Shown here piece by piece: positions 3,858 through 6,722 of a stretch of 6,722 nt of DNA. The position numbers and the translations under genes are program-made. The notes under the pieces are model-generated. The model was not told the DNA's origin. It saw only the letters and a program-made list of their open reading frames with translations, and did not search any database. The stretch comes from Deltaproteobacteria bacterium (GTDB lineage: Bacteria > Myxococcota_A > Polyangia > HGW-17): contig QKIM01000310.1 of the NCBI GenBank assembly GCA_003249585.1, positions 1-6,722 on the forward strand. The letters run 5' to 3'. The number at the start of each line of letters is the position of its first letter. Position 1 is the first letter of the stretch.

Positions 3858-6722
3858 ACGGATGGTAGAAGGTGACGGAGAGGCCGGTGGTCAGCACACC
3901 GGAGTTGTAGGAGTACTGCAGATAGTAATCATCGGCGGCGGTGGCGGAGCCCTGGATGCCCGTTGTGGCGCTCACGCCGCTGTTGCACGCGACACGGCCG
4001 CAGTCCACGTCACTGTACCGCAGGTCGATGTCGCCCGTCCCCTCGTGGAGGACCACCTCGAAGGTAAGGGTGTTGTTGTTGGCACCGGAAGCGTGCTCGG
4101 CCTCCCACATGATTATGAAGATGCGGTTGGGAGCCGTACCCTGCTCGTCAATGTACACCGTGGGGGGGGCCTGAAGCGCGTCCCACCAGGGGGCGATGAA
4201 GATCTCGGCGAGGGTGGTGGAGAGAGCCTCATTGGCGCTGTTCTGACTGAGACCGCCGAAGAGCAGCAGCCCATATCTGTTTACCAACGCGCTTGTGTAG
4301 GTGATACCATAAAAGGAGAAGTCGAACCCGGCCGGCAGCGGCACCTCGGCGTATCCGTAAATATTGTAGGTGACGTCATTGGAGGGGGAGGAGATGTCTA
4401 TGAAGGGCAGGCTCCCCGTGCACATCTCGTACCCGAAGCTGTCCTGAGGCCCCCCGCAGTGCCAGTTCTCCGTGCGGCAGGTGGAGGAGCAGCCGTCACC
4501 GTCGACAGTGTTGCCGTCGTCGCACTGCTCATCACCATTGATGACGCCGTTGCCGCACTCGTTCTGGGCTATATCCCGGCGGCATGCCTGGTTGCACCCG
4601 TCACCGTCCACGCGGTTGCCGTCGTCGCACTGCTCCGTCCCTTCGATGACGCCGTTGCCGCAGGTCTGCCCGGTCTCCGAGGCGCACAGATAGTCACAGC
4701 CGTCGCCATTGATCCGGTTGCCGTCGTCGCACTGTTCCCAGGACTCCACGGTGCCGTTGCCGCAGGAGGAGCAGCACCGGAACCCCACATAGGGACCGAA
4801 GGCGTCTTCCACGTACACAGAGCTGGTGAAGGTGCACTGGAGCCCCTCCTCCGAGTCCGTGAAGGAGCCGCCGCGCAGGGTGTAGAGGTTCTTGCCCCCG
4901 GTCTCCCCGCGGTAGTCCATGGTCCACTCGCGCAGGTTGCCGCTCATGTCGTAGGTGCCCACGGTGCTGTCCGTGCACAGCGCCGCGTCACCGGTGGGAA
5001 CGGAGGATCCCGCGCCGTAGTCGATGCCGTTGCAGCGCGTCCCCGTGTAGGTGTCGGCGTAGGGATAGAGCTCCCCGGCGTCGCTGCACCCGATCTCCCA
5101 CTCATCGGCCATGCACAGGCGCATACCGGCCTTGGAGCAGGCGAGCTGGGCCTGGGCGTAGGTGACGTAGTTCCAGGGCAGGACGTCGACATTGGAGCAG
5201 GCCCGGGAGTTCCCCGTCCCTGCGGAGCTCAGGGTCGCAGAGGCACGGGAGGCCTCGAATTCGAAGATCTCCACATCGTATCCGCTGTCCGTGGTCACGG
5301 TCACGGTGTTGGGCGCCACAAAGCTCGGGTTGGAGCCCGGATCCCACTCGCTCTCGTCCACGAGCCCGTCGCAGTCGTCGTCGATACCGTTGCACGTCTC
5401 CGCCTCGGCGGTGAGCTTGGAGGTGATGTCGCACTCGGTGCCCGACTGATCCGCGGCACAGACCACGGTCCCCGTCCCGAGACAGCGACCCACGTCGCCG
5501 TCGTCACAGGCCTCGCCCTTGATGGGCAGGAAGTCCTCGTCGGCGGTCCCGTCACAGTCGCCGTCCAGGCCGTCGCACTTGGTCTCGGCGTACACCACCA
5601 GGTTGGGACTCAGCCCGCCGTCCTGACGTTCGACCCCGGCCGGATAGCTGCAGGCCCACTGATAGCTGCCGTTCCACAGCTGGCAGGAGGCCGTGGCCCC
5701 GCTGCACAGGCCCGTGGTCTTGCAGTATCCGGAGGGTGGCGCGACCAGGTCCGCGGGGTTGTCCTCCACCCCGTCGCAGTCGTCGTCGAGGCCGTTGCAC
5801 TCTTCCTGTCCTGCGGGCATGGTCGCCTCGCAGGCATATTCACAGCCGTCCAGGGCCATATCGTTATTGTTATCGTGATACCCCGAGAGACATTGGTACT
5901 GGCAAACGCCGGCCGCGCACCCAAGCACGGCGGCATTGTCGGGAGTCGTAGCGAAACAGGAGTTGCCGCAGGCGCCACAGTTGAGGGGGTCCGTCGCCGT
6001 GTCGAACCCGTTGTCCACCGTCCCGTTGCAGTCGTTGTCCAGGCCGTCACACCGTTCCGCAGCGGGGACGACCTGGTTGAGACACACACCGCTCCATCCG
6101 CCGGAGACACACATCTCGGTCCCGGCCACACAGAGTCCCACATCCACGGTCCCGTCCGCGCCTGAGTAGCAGGAGCGGGACAGGGGCTGCCCAAGGTCGT
6201 CTTCGTCTGTGAGGCCGTCGCAGTCGTTGTCCACCCCGTCGCACTCCTCGGCGCCCGTTGGCGTACAGGCGTACTCGCAGCCGTTGGAGAGGATCCCGTC
6301 GCTGTTGATGTGCCCGTCGAGACAGGAATACTGGCAGACCCCTCCGGCGCAGCCCGTCACCTGCATGTAGGGCGGCGCCGTGGCGGCGCAGGAGTTGTTG
6401 CAGGCGCCGCAGTTGTTCACGTCGGTGGCGGTGTTGAAGCCGTCGTCGGCGGTCCCGTCACAGTCGTTGTCCACCCCGTCACAGATCTCCACGCCGAAGT
6501 TGGTCGGCTGACAGAAATATTCGCAGCCGTTGGCGGAGCTGCCGTCGTAATTGTAATAGTCCGTGGCGCACACGTACTGACACACGCCGCTGGAACATCC
6601 CGTCACGGTCATGTGCGGTGGCGCCGTGGCGGCGCAGGAGTTCCCGCAGCTACCGCAGTTGTTCACGTCGGCAGCGCTGTCAAACTCGTCGATGACCCCG
6701 TCGCAGTCGTTGTCCACCCCGT
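3856..6722 (-). CDS. Secreted Cys-rich mosaic protein: MopE-type repeats, SUMF1-fold, disulfide repeats, nidogen-like C-terminus (5' end beyond window)
   Basis: The reading frame is open to the right edge and stops at TAG (3858-3856), so the visible part is the C-terminal 954 residues or so. A GTG at 6717 is only the Val of a CDGVDNDCDG motif and not a real start. Numbering that Val as 1, the order is as follows. Residues 1-455 hold seven CDGxDNDCDG-type motifs with Cys-rich spacers. Residues 482-650 are a SUMF1/FGE-fold domain. Residues 651-750 are three CGNG...CDDGN disulfide repeats. Residues 751-953 form a beta-rich nidogen-like domain ending SVTFYHP. MopE of Methylococcus is an exported copper-binding protein; in myxobacteria such motifs occur in large surface proteins of unknown role. 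The very high Cys, Asp and Gly content implies export and disulfide formation. A signal peptide would lie outside the window, and no C-terminal membrane anchor or MYXO-CTERM tail is seen. No enzymatic activity is supported. Confidence 0.93.
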   Translation of the reverse strand, partial: GVDNDCDGVIDEFDSAADVNNCGSCGNSCAATAPPHMTVTGCSSGVCQYVCATDYYNYDGSSANGCEYFCQPTNFGVEICDGVDNDCDGTADDGFNTATDVNNCGACNNSCAATAPPYMQVTGCAGGVCQYSCLDGHINSDGILSNGCEYACTPTGAEECDGVDNDCDGLTDEDDLGQPLSRSCYSGADGTVDVGLCVAGTEMCVSGGWSGVCLNQVVPAAERCDGLDNDCNGTVDNGFDTATDPLNCGACGNSCFATTPDNAAVLGCAAGVCQYQCLSGYHDNNNDMALDGCEYACEATMPAGQEECNGLDDDCDGVEDNPADLVAPPSGYCKTTGLCSGATASCQLWNGSYQWACSYPAGVERQDGGLSPNLVVYAETKCDGLDGDCDGTADEDFLPIKGEACDDGDVGRCLGTGTVVCAADQSGTECDITSKLTAEAETCNGIDDDCDGLVDESEWDPGSNPSFVAPNTVTVTTDSGYDVEIFEFEASRASATLSSAGTGNSRACSNVDVLPWNYVTYAQAQLACSKAGMRLCMADEWEIGCSDAGELYPYADTYTGTRCNGIDYGAGSSVPTGDAALCTDSTVGTYDMSGNLREWTMDYRGETGGKNLYTLRGGSFTDSEEGLQCTFTSSVYVEDAFGPYVGFRCCSSCGNGTVESWEQCDDGNRINGDGCDYLCASETGQTCGNGVIEGTEQCDDGNRVDGDGCNQACRRDIAQNECGNGVINGDEQCDDGNTVDGDGCSSTCRTENWHCGGPQDSFGYEMCTGSLPFIDISSPSNDVTYNIYGYAEVPLPAGFDFSFYGITYTSALVNRYGLLLFGGLSQNSANEALSTTLAEIFIAPWWDALQAPPTVYIDEQGTAPNRIFIIMWEAEHASGANNNTLTFEVVLHEGTGDIDLRYSDVDCGRVACNSGVSATTGIQGSATAADDYYLQYSYNSGVLTTGLSVTFYHP
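3859..4467 (-). other. C-terminal nidogen-like beta-sandwich domain
   Basis: About 200 residues contain PLPAGFDFSFYGITY, NRYGLLLFGG, IFIAPWWDAL, NRIFIIMWEAEH, LTFEVVLHEGTGDIDLRY and TTGIQGS. This order (smooth fold entry, NGxxxFG-like turn, IAPWWD, a W-containing strand, TFExVLxxxxGDIxxxY, GIQ) follows the bacterial NIDO-related domains at the ends of surface proteins. One Cys pair (CGRVAC) could close a loop. The assignment is by motif order only. Confidence 0.6.
4468..4767 (-). repeat. Three myxobacterial disulfide repeats (DUF4215-like)
   Basis: Three units of about 30 residues read CGNGTVESWEQCDDGN, CGNGVIEGTEQCDDGN and CGNGVINGDEQCDDGN, each followed by xxxGDGC and a final Cys pair region. 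This is the classic CGNGxxxxxEQCDDGNxxxGDGCxxxC signature of exported myxobacterial proteins. The repeats link the SUMF1-fold domain to the C-terminal beta domain and probably serve as a rigid disulfide-bonded spacer. Confidence 0.92.
4771..5274 (-). other. SUMF1/FGE-fold domain, apparently non-catalytic
   Basis: Conserved landmarks in order are FEFEASRA, LPWNYVTYAQAQLACSKAG, MRLCMADEWEIGC, YPYADTY, GTYDMSGNLREWTMDY, LRGGSF and YVGFRCC. These match the formylglycine-generating-enzyme fold. The paired active-site cysteines expected shortly after GGS in true FGE are missing: the segment reads GGSFTDSEEGLQC, with a single Cys that aligns better with the later structural Cys-Ala-x-Arg site. The domain is therefore read as a binding or structural module. 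Confidence 0.85.
5353..6722 (-). repeat. MopE-type putative metal-binding repeat region
   Basis: Counting from the Val at 6717, motifs lie at residues 1-10 (clipped), 79-92, 159-172, 223-236, 307-320, 381-394 and 442-455. Sequences range from CDGVDNDCDG to CNGLDDDCDG and CDGLDGDCDG. Two spacer types alternate. One is a Cys-rich module containing NCGxCxNSC and GVCQYxC, ending NGCEYxC or DGCEYAC, seen three times. The other contains C-GADGTVDVGLC-like or GRCLGTGTVVC segments as in MopE-family proteins. The DxDxDG core resembles calcium loops, and the family (Cu-binding_MopE) is annotated as metal-binding. The metal here is unknown. Confidence 0.88.
6235..6717 (-). repeat. Direct tandem repeat of about 82 codons
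   Basis: Two adjacent units (6717-6475 and 6474-6235) each run from a VDNDCDG motif to the next. They are similar in DNA as well as protein. A 23-bp block starting at 6374 recurs exactly at 6620, a 246-bp period, and blocks around the NCG-C motif and the VDNDCDG codons are also shared. A third, more diverged unit lies near 5791-6042 after an intervening MopE spacer. The first unit probably continues a repeat series beyond the right edge. Confidence 0.8.

Noticed and set aside
3862..6165. A 767-codon plus-strand open frame opposite the mosaic-protein gene
   Set aside because: It is the antisense shadow of a GC-rich gene with repeated Cys, Asp and Gly codons. Its product is Val/Ala/Gly-rich with no recognisable domain, while the minus strand encodes clear families throughout.
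5940..6670. CxxCxxxC motifs (NCGxCxNSC) as iron-sulfur ligands
   Set aside because: They sit in a disulfide-rich, presumably exported protein and recur as part of a structural repeat, so disulfides are more likely than a cluster.
6715..6717. GTG at 6717 as the start of the mosaic protein
   Set aside because: It is the Val of an ongoing GVDNDCDG motif and the frame stays open to the window edge, so the true start is outside.

Overview
The window holds three genes, all on the minus strand and reading from high to low coordinates. It is GC-rich. Its gene content is typical of Myxococcota or Bradymonadota-like former Deltaproteobacteria: MopE-type CDGxDNDCDG repeats, myxobacterial CGNG...CDDGN disulfide repeats, a SUMF1-fold domain inside a secreted mosaic protein, an RCC1 propeller with HxCALDxxGxxWCWG blades, and a large Ser/Thr kinase fused to an AAA-type ATPase. 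The lineage is inferred from domain vocabulary only; there is no rRNA or other taxonomic marker.

Layout along transcription. (1) From 6722 to 3856 is the 3' part of a large exported Cys-rich mosaic protein whose start lies outside the window. It has seven MopE-type metal-binding motifs with interleaved Cys-rich modules, then a SUMF1/FGE-fold domain without the catalytic cysteine pair, three myxobacterial disulfide repeats, and a nidogen-like beta domain at the C-terminus. (2) A 91-bp gap (3765-3855) holds overlapping inverted repeats just after the stop, then a good sigma70-like promoter with an extended -10, then a strong Shine-Dalgarno. (3) From 3764 to 1650 is a complete 704-residue predicted lipoprotein: lipobox Cys20, a stalk of six Cys-rich repeats, and a C-terminal domain of seven RCC1 repeats, the number needed for a closed propeller. 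(4) A 108-bp AT-richer gap (1542-1649) carries a second, weaker promoter candidate. (5) From 1541 to the left edge is the first 513 residues of a cytoplasmic Ser/Thr kinase fused to a P-loop ATPase; its C-terminus lies outside the window.

Two neighbours are exported, disulfide-rich, probably metal-stabilised envelope proteins, and the third is an intracellular signalling kinase. The promoter candidates suggest three separate but co-oriented transcription units. A functional link between surface proteins and kinase is plausible but rests only on adjacency. I see no RNA gene, mobile element, CRISPR array or origin. No non-coding stretch exceeds 110 bp.
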